IMG/VR virus record: IMGVR_UViG_3300004151_000006
Span: 126,001-190,000 of that record
Strand: one strand, 5' to 3'
Length of the DNA: 64,000 bases
Source: a virus
This document shows positions 26,197 to 35,110 of the stretch, piece by piece. Within the stretch, counting starts at the first letter, position 1. Each line of letters starts with the position of its first letter. The notes beneath the pieces are model-generated. The model saw only the letters and a list, made by a program, of their open reading frames with translations, was not told the origin of the DNA and did not search any database. The translations under genes and the position numbers were made by a program.

Positions 26197-27198
26197 CTAG
26201 GATAAGATAGATGTGAGCATAGCACCCGATGTAATAGTTTGATTATAATACCAAAAGGATTTTAAAGTGGATTTAAGCATATCTTTTTCTTTCCATGGTG
26301 CATAAAAATGGATATGTATTGGATCAAGATATATATTGGGTATTTCTAATATTGTAGTATCTTGACTAAGGATACTCTTAAAATATATATGTTTAGTATC
26401 ATAACTTAAAGTAAATCCATATGTAAAATCTGTATAATCAATTGAATCAATATGGATCAGTGTCTTTGGTGTAGATGGATCAGTTAAATAAACTGTGAGA
26501 CCAAGTAAAGGTTCCACATAACAATCAAGGCTGGTGATTCCATTAGTAATGGACAAAAGTTTAGTTGGTGTAATTGGTTGTACATAATGCATACCAACCA
26601 CCACACAACCTTGGGTGGGACACCAATCTTCTTTAATGATATATGTGGTGTAACTGTTATTACCAGCTTCAGTGGTTTCTAAGATACGTGAAGTAGCAAA
26701 ATGTTTCAATGAAATGACTGGAGTATAAGGACAAGCATTTTTATCTAAGAATTGGCTAAACAATCCATGATGAGAATTGACATCCAATTCATGTTCATCA
26801 GTCAAATATCTAAATCCAGGTACATGGAGAGCTTTAGTAGATTCTTGTTTACCTTTGATCTCTGCCCAAGTGGCTAATTCAAGATCATAAAACATTCGTC
26901 TATACATTTCTTCTTTATCAGTGACATATCCAAGCATACGATATTTGATATAGAGATTTTCCAATAATTGAGCAGCAAACTGTTCTATCCTCATTTGATG
27001 TGGATCAGTATCTTCACTCAAGTGAAAATTGATAGCTCTCATACATTCAACTAATTTAGCTATTTCACCTTTGGTTCGGAGTTGATTAATGATCAAAGCT
27101 GCATCTTCAATGAATGGTGCTGTGGGTGTAGAATTGGGCCCAGCATTGGAGATCACCTGCCACCCAGCTATAGTACCATGTTCAACTTCTTTTGTCAT
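26197..27198 (-). CDS. Fibre-like virion protein, 333 residues
   Basis: The ATG at 27198 is chosen because GGAG lies about 9 bases before it on the minus strand; the frame is open to 27261 without a ribosome site. Residues ~30-75 (ECMRAINFHLSEDTDPHQ, then MRIEQFAAQLLENLYIKY) match the start of the protein at 26185 (VTVHARDFNNPHQTDLSQFA, then ILHLLYKEY), so the two genes share an N-terminal attachment module. The C-terminal 200 residues are beta-rich with aromatic and Thr residues and no recognised enzyme motif. It lies 11 bases upstream of the LamG-type fibre gene in the same unit and probably belongs to the same fibre complex. Confidence 0.76.
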   Translation of the reverse strand: MTKEVEHGTIAGWQVISNAGPNSTPTAPFIEDAALIINQLRTKGEIAKLVECMRAINFHLSEDTDPHQMRIEQFAAQLLENLYIKYRMLGYVTDKEEMYRRMFYDLELATWAEIKGKQESTKALHVPGFRYLTDEHELDVNSHHGLFSQFLDKNACPYTPVISLKHFATSRILETTEAGNNSYTTYIIKEDWCPTQGCVVVGMHYVQPITPTKLLSITNGITSLDCYVEPLLGLTVYLTDPSTPKTLIHIDSIDYTDFTYGFTLSYDTKHIYFKSILSQDTTILEIPNIYLDPIHIHFYAPWKEKDMLKSTLKSFWYYNQTITSGAMLTSILS

Positions 27199-27278
27199 GT
27201 GGTATGCTCCAATAAAGTGTCTTTTAAATGAATACCTTCGGGATCTACATAAGATGCCCATTTTATTGATCCACAGTG

Positions 27279-27308
27279 ATACAGTAGGACCTTATGGTCC
27301 TACTGTAT
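27279..27308 (-). terminator. Hairpin after the RecA-like gene
   Basis: ATACAGTAGGACC pairs with GGTCCTACTGTAT. Confidence 0.72.
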
Positions 27309-27323
27309 CTGTGATAATTTCAT

Positions 27324-28727
27324 TTATTTCTTCGTATCCACTACTTTAGGTTTGGATTTAAGTTCACTCAACTTAGATAAAATATCTACAGTAGACATAT
27401 ATGGTCTATCATCTTTAGAGGTAGTCCAATATCCACGGGTATTTAAAATGTCTTTAGCAATAGCTTTATCACCAGTGAGCCTATCTGCTACTTCTAAAAT
27501 AGGCATATTCATAGAAGGATCCATGTTAGCAGTGAACCAATAGTTTTGAATGAAAGCTATCTGAGTCGTGAGTTCTAAAGCTCTACGAAACATATAATCT
27601 TCATCACCCATCTTTCGAATATTTTGTCTAGTTACACTTTTTTCAGGATAGAGCATAAGTTTTGGTGATCTACTATTGGGATCAAGTAATCCATATCCTT
27701 TCATTTGTTTGAGATAATGATAATTTGTGACTTCATTGAGGATACCTTGATACTGCGAAACAATAAATGGTAAAGTAGCACCACCAGCATTATTTTTCAC
27801 TTTAACAAATGTGGTAGAGACTTCATTGACTTCGGTATCAGGTGCATTTCCATGTGGCGCAGGATATTCAGATTTTTTATTACCATCTAAAAGTACTGTG
27901 GCTTTCTTATTTTGCAATAATGTAGAAGCTAAAAATTCAAAGCTCCCACCTACATTTTTAAAAGTCTGATCAGCTTTCATAAATTGCATATCTTTAGTGG
28001 GATGTGCCATAGCACTCATATTCTTTTTCTCATCAATGTGTGCAGTACAAATAAAATAGAGTCCATATTTTGCAGCTAATGTGGGAATGGTTCTATTAAT
28101 ACGTGTCTTAACTAATCCTTCTTTCATGAAGATTGTATTCATATCTGAACTATCAGTTTTAATCTTATTGTCTTCATATCTATCAGACACTGATGTAACT
28201 GTAGCATTAGACCAACTATCAGTATATGCAATAGTTGGTTTCCACATGAGATAGGGTTTCATAGTCTTTAAATTGAGAAAAGGTGATTCAATTAAATAAT
28301 CTTTTTTATGTAATTCACGTTCTTTACAATACGGTAAGATCACCTTATCATAAAATTCATCTAATGTCATTTGTGCACTGCTGATAAATAGGATCCTATC
28401 ACTAACAGGTTTTTCATATATTGGTACAAAATCATCATAACGAGTAGCCGATGTAATAGTTTGTTCTGATTCAAAGACTATACCTTCAGCTTCTTTATAA
28501 ATAGCTAAAATACGTGCTAAGATAGATCCTGCTGCACCAGACTTATAAAGTCCTGTTTGACCACCAATGACAGTAGAACAATGGATACCACCATTGAGAT
28601 ACATGTGATCACCAAGACCATGTACAAATTTACCAGTAGCAAGATCGACCATAGTACCAGTGTTGAGATATGGAATAAATGACATATCATCATCAACGAT
28701 ATCCCGAAACTTGTCAATGAGTCCCAT
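27324..28727 (-). CDS. RecA/UvsX- or KaiC-like ATPase, probable recombinase
   Basis: AGGTAGG precedes ATG 28727. The 467-residue product opens LNTGTMVDLATGKFVHGLGD, then GGIHCSTVIGGQTGLYKS, the layout of RecA/RadA/UvsX and KaiC-type domains: a target-binding lead followed by a P-loop G56-Q-T-G-L-Y-K62-S63. Later segments ISDRILFISSAQMTLDEF (strand 2/3), KPTIAYTDSWSN (Walker B-like, hydrophobic strand ending in D) and YGLYFICTAHIDEKK (sensor strand) fit the same fold. In phages such proteins mediate strand exchange (UvsX) or act as helicase-like ATPases. Which of these applies cannot be decided from motifs. The hairpin at 27279-27308 ends the unit. The deoxyribosyltransferase-like gene is directly upstream in it. 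Confidence 0.65.
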   Translation of the reverse strand: MGLIDKFRDIVDDDMSFIPYLNTGTMVDLATGKFVHGLGDHMYLNGGIHCSTVIGGQTGLYKSGAAGSILARILAIYKEAEGIVFESEQTITSATRYDDFVPIYEKPVSDRILFISSAQMTLDEFYDKVILPYCKERELHKKDYLIESPFLNLKTMKPYLMWKPTIAYTDSWSNATVTSVSDRYEDNKIKTDSSDMNTIFMKEGLVKTRINRTIPTLAAKYGLYFICTAHIDEKKNMSAMAHPTKDMQFMKADQTFKNVGGSFEFLASTLLQNKKATVLLDGNKKSEYPAPHGNAPDTEVNEVSTTFVKVKNNAGGATLPFIVSQYQGILNEVTNYHYLKQMKGYGLLDPNSRSPKLMLYPEKSVTRQNIRKMGDEDYMFRRALELTTQIAFIQNYWFTANMDPSMNMPILEVADRLTGDKAIAKDILNTRGYWTTSKDDRPYMSTVDILSKLSELKSKPKVVDTKK

Positions 28728-28739
28728 ACTTAACCTACC

Positions 28740-29129
28740 TTAAGATTTATCCGGATCCACAAGATAATACACTGGTTTATCTGGTCCCATGGGGTGTTTC
28801 GCATAATTTATTTCGCTACGAGTGGATTCACCAATATATCCACCAAGATTGACTACAAATACAAAATCAGCTAAATCAATTTTCCCTTTATGTAAAATAT
28901 CAAGATTCTTTTTTTGTTCTTCAGTATATTCCATTTTATCGGCATGATTATATCCAACTACAGTTAGCACTATATATCCCATCAAACCAAAAGCAATTTC
29001 AGCTTCTTGAAATTCTAATTTGAATTTAGTGGAACCACAAAGACAAACTATTTTAGGAATACGGTCGATATGTGAATCCATTGGATGGGGTGGGAAAGGA
29101 TCGGGGTATTTACTCAGATCAATCTGCAT
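28740..29129 (-). CDS. Nucleoside 2-deoxyribosyltransferase-like protein
   Basis: AGGAGA precedes ATG 29129. The 129-residue product contains IVCLCGSTKFKLEFQEAEI, the nucleotide-binding beginning of the deoxyribosyltransferase superfamily; LMGYIVLTVVGYN; then a Lys/His helix; LADFVFVVNLGGYIGESTRSEINYA, in which the Glu of G-E-S-T-R-S-E is in the usual catalytic/phosphate-binding place; and KPVYYLVD. Members transfer deoxyribose between bases or hydrolyse nucleoside monophosphates. In a phage this could salvage or remove nucleotides or related signals; the substrate is unknown. It starts the unit continued by the RecA-like gene 13 bases downstream. Confidence 0.8.
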   Translation of the reverse strand: MQIDLSKYPDPFPPHPMDSHIDRIPKIVCLCGSTKFKLEFQEAEIAFGLMGYIVLTVVGYNHADKMEYTEEQKKNLDILHKGKIDLADFVFVVNLGGYIGESTRSEINYAKHPMGPDKPVYYLVDPDKS

Positions 29130-29278
29130 TGTGATTCTCCTTTTGATTTATATTTTAGAGTCAAATGATAGACATTTTTTATAAATCATCACATTGAATT
29201 GTATCATTTACCATCTTATGATCCTACAGATCATTGTGGGAAATATATGACACCATCTCCAAAGTGAGGGATACCCAT

Positions 29279-31258
29279 ATGGCAGATAGTAAAGTCATCC
29301 AGGATATCATGGATAATCTCCAAGATACCTCTGAAACTTTGATGAAAGTAGCTGCAGATGTAGCTGCCCAGGCTGAAGCCCTGGCTGAACATAACACTGC
29401 TTCAGGTTCACATCCTTATATTTTACAGAAAATTGAAGATCTGGATTCTGTCTCTATGGCAGATCTCAATGACGCTATCACCACACATTCAAACAATACA
29501 AGTGCACATGCTAATATTATTACTCAAATCACGCAGACCACTGGTACTAACACCACCAGTGCTATAGGTACTCACAATACTTCTCAAAGTGCACATCCTG
29601 ATCTTCGCAACACTATCAATACTCTCAATACTGAAATGGCTACAGTGAGAAATTATCGGGTGTACATTGAACAATTGGATGATCTCTTTGGTGGTGGAGG
29701 TGGGACTATCTCTCTTCCTGCTATCCAAGGTATGGAGACACGTCTCACTACTGCAGAATACACTATTAATACCATCAATACACGTGTTGGTGATCTTACT
29801 CCTCGTGTGACTACCTTAGAGACTTCACAAACTCAACAAAATCAGAGATTAGATACTATTGAAACTCAAGTATCTCAACATACTGCAGATATCAGTGAAT
29901 TGAAAATACGTATGGATATTGCTGAAACTAAAATCAGCTCATTCTCAGGTAGTTCTCCTGATATGGTAAATCTGATTCATAATGTACCGGCTTATGTAAA
30001 GGCTAATACGCAATACAATGTAACATTCAGCGGTGTTGAGTTTGATGCTGGACAGACTTTAGCATTTTCTATTGAATCACCAACATCAGGTATTTCATTT
30101 TCAAAGACTGTTGGTATTACACAAAGTGAAACTATTGTGATGACTATTGCTGCAGGTGTGGCACCCAATACAGTATTGCAATTTGTATTACGTGGTACAC
30201 TTTCTCCAAGTAATGATACTAATGCTATTACTATTATCACTCGTGTGGCAGTACTCCCAGATATGACTAGTTTTACTGTATCTGGTATTGGTGAAACTTC
30301 TATTGCTGGTGTGGCATATGCTTATAGTTTTACTCCGGCTATTGATTCTCAAGGTAATACCATCACATATGGTGTGGCATCTTGTTCTTCTGGTACTTGT
30401 ACTCTTGATAATGCAACTAAACAGGGTGTCTTCACTCCTGCTGCAAATACTCCAAGTGGTACTGTGGTGAATATTGTATTCCGTGCTACTACTGTAAATG
30501 GATATAGTGATAAAACTATCACTACAAATATTGCTGCATCTGTGAATATTACTGGGCTCAGCTCTACTCATCCCCTTATTTCAAAACCCAATAACTATAT
30601 CAGTTTTAGTTTAAATGGTGCTACTTCTTCTGCTGGTGGTATCCGGTATAGTGTCGCTCCAAAATCAGGTAGTGTCATCGCTTTTACACCCAATACTGGA
30701 ATTTCAAACAATGATCCCATTACTATGATTGTGCCCACCAATGCTTCCCGTGGTACTGATCAAACATTTGTTGTCACTGTGACTGATGCTGTCGGTGCTA
30801 CTGCTATTAAAGAATTTGTTGTAAAGATAAATTCACTTCCAGTGTCTAGTGGTATTGTTATTAACGGTATTAGCGGTGCTGTAAACTCTGGATCGACTTT
30901 AAATGTATCCTTTAGTAATGGAACTGATGCTGATAATCAAACTCTTAAATATGGTATATATAATCAAACACGCAGTAATGTACTTTTTAGTAAGAAAAAT
31001 GATATCACTGCAAATGAAACGATAAACATTACCCTGGATTATATCACTGAAAATACAACATTTATGTTTGATGTACAAGTAACTGATACTTTAGGTGAAA
31101 TTAGTACAGATCTTAAAACTATATATATTGAAATGCTTCCAGTATATATTGCACAGACACCTGAAATCACTTATCCCACCGATAATGCAGTACTCTCTTC
31201 AGATGCAGTGACATTTGCATTCAGTGAACTGGTAGTCACTACTGCCACTGGTGCATAA
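29279..31258 (+). CDS. Tail fibre protein with coiled coil and Ig/cadherin-like repeats, 659 residues
   Basis: ATG 29279 is preferred (GAGGG at 29266-29270); the frame runs back to a TTG at 29234. Residues ~20-130 contain three copies of an H-x(4-6)-(S/A)H(P/A) module: HNTASGSHPYILQKI, HSNNTSAHANIITQI and HNTSQSAHPDLRNTI. Residues ~130-235 form a trimer-type coiled coil with repeated NTINTL, TLETSQTQQ and DTIETQV heptads. The rest is at least three Ig- or cadherin-like domains rich in Thr and Ser (GVFTPAANTPSGTVVNIVFR; QTFVVTVTDAVG; TFMFDVQVTDTLGE). It is a long fibre with stacked beta domains. The hairpin 31261-31300 follows at once. Confidence 0.83.
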   Translation: MADSKVIQDIMDNLQDTSETLMKVAADVAAQAEALAEHNTASGSHPYILQKIEDLDSVSMADLNDAITTHSNNTSAHANIITQITQTTGTNTTSAIGTHNTSQSAHPDLRNTINTLNTEMATVRNYRVYIEQLDDLFGGGGGTISLPAIQGMETRLTTAEYTINTINTRVGDLTPRVTTLETSQTQQNQRLDTIETQVSQHTADISELKIRMDIAETKISSFSGSSPDMVNLIHNVPAYVKANTQYNVTFSGVEFDAGQTLAFSIESPTSGISFSKTVGITQSETIVMTIAAGVAPNTVLQFVLRGTLSPSNDTNAITIITRVAVLPDMTSFTVSGIGETSIAGVAYAYSFTPAIDSQGNTITYGVASCSSGTCTLDNATKQGVFTPAANTPSGTVVNIVFRATTVNGYSDKTITTNIAASVNITGLSSTHPLISKPNNYISFSLNGATSSAGGIRYSVAPKSGSVIAFTPNTGISNNDPITMIVPTNASRGTDQTFVVTVTDAVGATAIKEFVVKINSLPVSSGIVINGISGAVNSGSTLNVSFSNGTDADNQTLKYGIYNQTRSNVLFSKKNDITANETINITLDYITENTTFMFDVQVTDTLGEISTDLKTIYIEMLPVYIAQTPEITYPTDNAVLSSDAVTFAFSELVVTTATGA

Positions 31259-31260
31259 AA

Positions 31261-31300
31261 TATATCCATGGGTGGGGAGCAATCCCCACCCATGGATATA
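31261..31300 (+). terminator. Hairpin after the coiled-coil fibre gene
   Basis: TATATCCATGGGTGGGGA pairs with TCCCCACCCATGGATATA around GCAA. Confidence 0.75.
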
Positions 31301-31358
31301 TAAAAATGTATCTAATATGTATCTCTTATGATTTCAAATACTACAGGAGGAAATCATT

Positions 31359-32066
31359 ATGAGTAAATATCTACTCCTTATCTCTAAATCCAATGAACAT
31401 ATGCACCATATGTGTTCTATTGATGAATGGAATAATCTCTCTCCAGAAGATCATGAAAATTATACTAAAGTCACTGTAGAGAATGATCCACCCCAATATG
31501 ATGTATTTAATGAAATGGCTATCGTTGGTGATATCAAGGAACTTATTTTAAATATCAACACTGAAACGAATAGTGTGAAAGCTGATTGGAAGATCATCCC
31601 AGTTCAATCTCATGTAAAAATTGAACGTATCAATCAATACAATCACATCATGATAAAAAATTATTCAGATGCATTTATCAAATTTCTTAACCAACAGAGA
31701 AATACATATTTATACACTACGAGATCTAAAGTAGGTGATAAACATTATGAATTACTTATGGATCTTGAAATGATTTACAATGAATTTCAGAATAGAAATT
31801 TAAGATATCCATTTGTATTTCCAGTCAATGAACTCATCAAGATGGAATCACCAGATATTATTGATCCCATTGAACCAGATAAACAACAGTTTATGCGTAT
31901 ACCTGGATACATTGAATTTGATGGATTTGCTATGCAACAATTGATGTTTGAATATAAAAAGAAAATCAAAGAAGCTTATGCGGATTTTGGTAAACGTATC
32001 AAAGAAGACCATATTTCAAATTATGCTGATTTGATACGACATTATAAAGTGAATACTCAACAATAA
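31359..32066 (+). CDS. Hypothetical protein, 235 residues
   Basis: AGGAGGA precedes ATG 31359. The product begins MSKYLLLISKSNEHMHHMCS, with a His/Met-rich stretch, and continues as a mixed alpha/beta acidic protein ending in a basic helix (EYKKKIKEAYADFGKRIKED). No domain is recognised. It stands alone between the hairpins at 31261-31300 and 32070-32099, between the coiled-coil fibre gene and the peptidase-like gene, so a link to the tail module is possible but unproven. Confidence 0.68.
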   Translation: MSKYLLLISKSNEHMHHMCSIDEWNNLSPEDHENYTKVTVENDPPQYDVFNEMAIVGDIKELILNINTETNSVKADWKIIPVQSHVKIERINQYNHIMIKNYSDAFIKFLNQQRNTYLYTTRSKVGDKHYELLMDLEMIYNEFQNRNLRYPFVFPVNELIKMESPDIIDPIEPDKQQFMRIPGYIEFDGFAMQQLMFEYKKKIKEAYADFGKRIKEDHISNYADLIRHYKVNTQQ

Positions 32067-32069
32067 CAT

Positions 32070-32099
32070 GATAGGGATGCCCCATGGGGCATCCCTATC
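32070..32099. terminator. Bidirectional hairpin between genes 31359 and 32105
   Basis: GATAGGGATGCCCCA pairs with its complement; perfect palindrome. Confidence 0.75.
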
Positions 32100-32104
32100 T
32101 AGCA

Positions 32105-32605
32105 TCAAGGAAAGTAAGTGTGAGGTGTAATACACAAATCAATATCTTTCTCTTTTCTACGTAAAAATACTTCAGTATTGATTGCATCATTTAACTGAAT
32201 TGGTGTATACCACCGATCTTGTACATATTTAAAATTTGATCTCAAGGCATGTAAACAAAACTCAGTACAGAACCATCTGTAAGTACTATTAGCTAAAGCA
32301 ATGAATGGGCCCAATAACAAAGCTATCCAATCATATTTACACCCTTCTTCATGTTTGCATATTTCCATGATAAGTTGTTCTTCTTCTTTAGTGATCCATT
32401 CAAGATTGTGCACTCTCCACTTTTCTCTATTATCGAGATCTTTAATAGTAGTGAATCTTGTACCACCATCACTGGGTGATGCACCAAATACCATATTGTT
32501 ACTAAAGACCAATTCACAGTGATAGCATTTATCACGGGTAACAAATTTGATCAGACGATCAATATAATCCTCTGGATCCCCGATCCTAAATGCTATACGC
32601 ATCAT
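32105..32605 (-). CDS. Papain-like (YiiX/NlpC-type) hydrolase candidate
   Basis: The ATG at 32605 overlaps the stop of the zinc-ribbon gene (ATGA), so translation is coupled. The 166-residue protein has CYHCELVFSNNMVFGASP early (H29 and E31) and WFCTEFCLHAL later (C113), the order seen in circularly permuted NlpC/P60 and YiiX-type enzymes, in which His precedes the catalytic Cys. Such proteins cleave peptide or amide bonds, often in cell-wall peptides or lipids. In the fibre cluster it could be a virion or lysis-associated hydrolase, but substrate and activity are unknown. There is no signal peptide. Confidence 0.6.
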   Translation of the reverse strand: MMRIAFRIGDPEDYIDRLIKFVTRDKCYHCELVFSNNMVFGASPSDGGTRFTTIKDLDNREKWRVHNLEWITKEEEQLIMEICKHEEGCKYDWIALLLGPFIALANSTYRWFCTEFCLHALRSNFKYVQDRWYTPIQLNDAINTEVFLRRKEKDIDLCITPHTYFP

Positions 32606-32820
32606 GACGTGGCTGCTGAAATGGAGATATCTGCCATATGATTGCATTTTGAACAATAAGTGTTAGCTACTAAAGTAGATCCATTTTTATTGATAAAAGT
32701 TTTTCCACCAACGACCAATTTACTACCACAAATAGGACAATAGTTGAGCATTGGAGGTTTGATAGCTTTAGCTGTAACAGCTTTAGCATCTGCATCAGTG
32801 ATAGTGATCTCAGGACACAT
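32602..32820 (-). CDS. Small zinc-ribbon protein, 72 residues
   Basis: The ATG at 32820 follows GAGG inside the end of the preceding gene (11-base overlap). The product has a four-cysteine zinc site C28-P-I-C31-G ... C56-S-K-C59-N around a beta hairpin, preceded by a short acidic/Ala-rich N-terminal segment. No other domain is present. Position between the short fibre-like gene and the peptidase-like gene, and 4-base overlap with the latter, put it in one unit of coupled genes. It could bind nucleic acid or just be a structural module. Confidence 0.75.
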   Translation of the reverse strand: MCPEITITDADAKAVTAKAIKPPMLNYCPICGSKLVVGGKTFINKNGSTLVANTYCSKCNHMADISISAATS

Positions 32821-33376
32821 ATTCAAATTCCTCCATGACTTGAGCAATAGCAGCAGCTTTAAGTGCAGCAGCTGATTGATAATCGAGTGCAATAGCAGCA
32901 GCTAGATCATTTTTATTTTCCATCTTAGCAGCTAACCATGCACTTTGAAGACCCTGTAAGATAGGCGTGAATTCATCTTCGATTGCTTTGAGTCTAAGGG
33001 CTAATGCAGTCTCTGGATCAGTGGGATCTTGTGGATCCAATACATCCAATCTACTTTTGAGCTCAGTCACTTTTGTATTTACATCAGCGATAGCAGTCAA
33101 GAGACTGGGGTGTGCAGTGCTGATCCCATCATGTGTACTGACCATTTGAGTCATCATCGTAGTGGCATCATTGACTAAAATAAATCCAGTAGCATCGACT
33201 ACATCTGTAATCAAATCACGGATATCAGGGTGTGCTTCTTCTGAAGATTCATGGTCCATCAATGATTGTTTTACATTATCAAGTTTTGTACAAGCAGTTT
33301 GTAATTCAGCTATAGCAGCATTAACTGCATTAAGTAACCCCTGTTCAGATAACTTATCGCCAATGGTATCGCCCAT
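32810..33376 (-). CDS. Fibre-associated coiled-coil protein with HxxxxxAHP modules, 188 residues
   Basis: AGGAGT precedes ATG 33376. Residues ~20-100 contain two modules, HESSEEAHPDIRDLI and HDGISTAHPSLLTAI, that match those in the fibre protein at 29279 and in the fibre gene at 26185. The remainder is Ala-rich helix (ALALRLKAIEDEFTPIL; AAAIALDYQSAAALKAAA). It is thus likely a short fibre connector or fibre-tip partner rather than an independent enzyme. The gene lies downstream of the large discoidin-type fibre gene and upstream of the zinc-ribbon gene in the same unit. Confidence 0.75.
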   Translation of the reverse strand: MGDTIGDKLSEQGLLNAVNAAIAELQTACTKLDNVKQSLMDHESSEEAHPDIRDLITDVVDATGFILVNDATTMMTQMVSTHDGISTAHPSLLTAIADVNTKVTELKSRLDVLDPQDPTDPETALALRLKAIEDEFTPILQGLQSAWLAAKMENKNDLAAAIALDYQSAAALKAAAIAQVMEEFEYVS

Positions 33377-33389
33377 GACATTTACTCCT

Positions 33390-35084
33390 TTAAGGATTCT
33401 GTGCTACTGGAATTTCCAGTGCAGTGATACGGCTTTGCATATCAGTCAATGTATTGGTAAGTGTAGCTACAGCATTTTGTAATCGGAGAACTATGTTCGC
33501 AGTAACATCTTCAGTACGTACACGTGTAACGATATATGGGATCAGTTGATCGGAAATATTAAAGGGGATAGTTGGGATGTAATATTGATTCCTGAGATGT
33601 GTAAAGAGTTGTACATCTTTAAGACCAATGGTCCCAGTACCAGTCCAATCAACAATAGTAAATCTATATTTACTCATAATGACACTATCTGACACTACAG
33701 CCAATTTAAACTTCCCATAGGTCTCAGTATTTATATCAAAGGTTTTATCGTGGAGTGTATGCCACTGTGTTCCATCATAACCTTCTACCAACCAATGAAT
33801 GGGTCTAACACCATCAGGCTTAGGATAAATAGTATATGCTGATATGATATTATTCAATCCAGTCACTTCAAAATATTCAGCTACAGCAGCGTTATCAGTC
33901 TGATCACTATTCCAAGAGATAGTGTTGTTTACATTAGCAATAGAGTGTGGATCTGGAGTAGTCACTACTACACCAGTCAAGTCATCTATTTTGTCATATT
34001 CATATTGGATGAGTCCATATAAATCGGGTTCAATATATACATTCAAGAGTCTACCATCTACTGGCACTCTATTGATAGGGGTCACTTTTGTATCTCTTGT
34101 CATGTAAATGATATCACCGATCTCTTCATGCTTCATTCCAATACCAAGATCTTTAAAAGGGACCACATAGACAAACCCCTTAGGAGCTTCGATATTGGGC
34201 ATCATGAGACTGTTTTTATTGCGTCCATAGAGATAGAGTCTTTTGAGACCAGGAGTGAGTGTAGCATCTTCAGTCATATACCATTGAGAAAAAGTAAATT
34301 TGATATGTTTGACTTCAGTAGGAGTGGGAGTATCATAGCTACGATCTTCACCAGTCTGCCATTTAGGCTCATCAGTGATAGTCTCTATCTCATACCAAGT
34401 GATACCATCTAAAGATCCTTCGAGTGTCCATTGTTTGGGTGAAGGAGCATCCATGAATGGTGCACTGACATGACCTAATCGAGAGATGATATCATATCCA
34501 TCTAAGATATAAGTATCAAGTCCTTTGAATTCGATAGTGAGTGTACAAGTAGTGGTACCAGCATCTGTGATCCATTGATCTGTGACCCAATGAACATTTT
34601 CTACATCTATTGGTTTATTGAATATATTCCAAGCATAGAGATTTTCATCGACACTACTGGCAGTCACTTGGACGATAGTCATATCACCATCTGTGATGAC
34701 TGGATTGATACGGACACTCTCACTATAGACTTCTTCCAGACTAAGAGCTATATCACCAGTGACTATTTGACCTTCTAATGGAATAAGTTCTGGGTAAATA
34801 GATAAAGCTTTCCTTTGGATGAGTCTTGGCATAGTCCGATACCACTTCTCATCAAATCCACCCATATGTTCATGACCTACACCACTATATTGATTGGGAT
34901 GTCTATGTGGGGGAGTGAGATCAAATGTCTGACCACACCCAATTTTAAACTCTTGTGTCGTAGTATTGTAGACTGGTACACCAGGTGGGATGGGCTTTGT
35001 CATAGCCCTCAAATTAGCATCAGTATCCGCAGGTACGTTAGTCAGTAACGTAGCTGTGTTTTTCTTTGTCTTACTACCAGCCAT
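33390..35084 (-). CDS. Tail fibre with two F5/8-type (discoidin) carbohydrate-binding domains, 564 residues
   Basis: AAAAGGAGA precedes ATG 35084. Two domains show the signature of F5/8 type C modules: PKQWTLEGSLDGITWYEIET (residues ~235-255) and RPIHWLVEGYDGTQWHTLHD (~425-445), each followed by a strand (HIKFTFSQW, YRFTIVDW) and a GLKRLYLYG / GLKDVQLFT ending typical of the fold. The N-terminus is Lys/Thr rich, with a His-rich loop HRHPNQYSGVGHEHMGGFDE at residues ~60-80. The C-terminus ends in a helix (LQNAVATLTNTLTDMQSRIT). F5/8 domains bind sugars, so this is a probable receptor-binding fibre. Confidence 0.86.
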   Translation of the reverse strand: MAGSKTKKNTATLLTNVPADTDANLRAMTKPIPPGVPVYNTTTQEFKIGCGQTFDLTPPHRHPNQYSGVGHEHMGGFDEKWYRTMPRLIQRKALSIYPELIPLEGQIVTGDIALSLEEVYSESVRINPVITDGDMTIVQVTASSVDENLYAWNIFNKPIDVENVHWVTDQWITDAGTTTCTLTIEFKGLDTYILDGYDIISRLGHVSAPFMDAPSPKQWTLEGSLDGITWYEIETITDEPKWQTGEDRSYDTPTPTEVKHIKFTFSQWYMTEDATLTPGLKRLYLYGRNKNSLMMPNIEAPKGFVYVVPFKDLGIGMKHEEIGDIIYMTRDTKVTPINRVPVDGRLLNVYIEPDLYGLIQYEYDKIDDLTGVVVTTPDPHSIANVNNTISWNSDQTDNAAVAEYFEVTGLNNIISAYTIYPKPDGVRPIHWLVEGYDGTQWHTLHDKTFDINTETYGKFKLAVVSDSVIMSKYRFTIVDWTGTGTIGLKDVQLFTHLRNQYYIPTIPFNISDQLIPYIVTRVRTEDVTANIVLRLQNAVATLTNTLTDMQSRITALEIPVAQNP

Positions 35085-35110
35085 GTGATGGATCTCCTTT
35101 TAAAAAAGAT

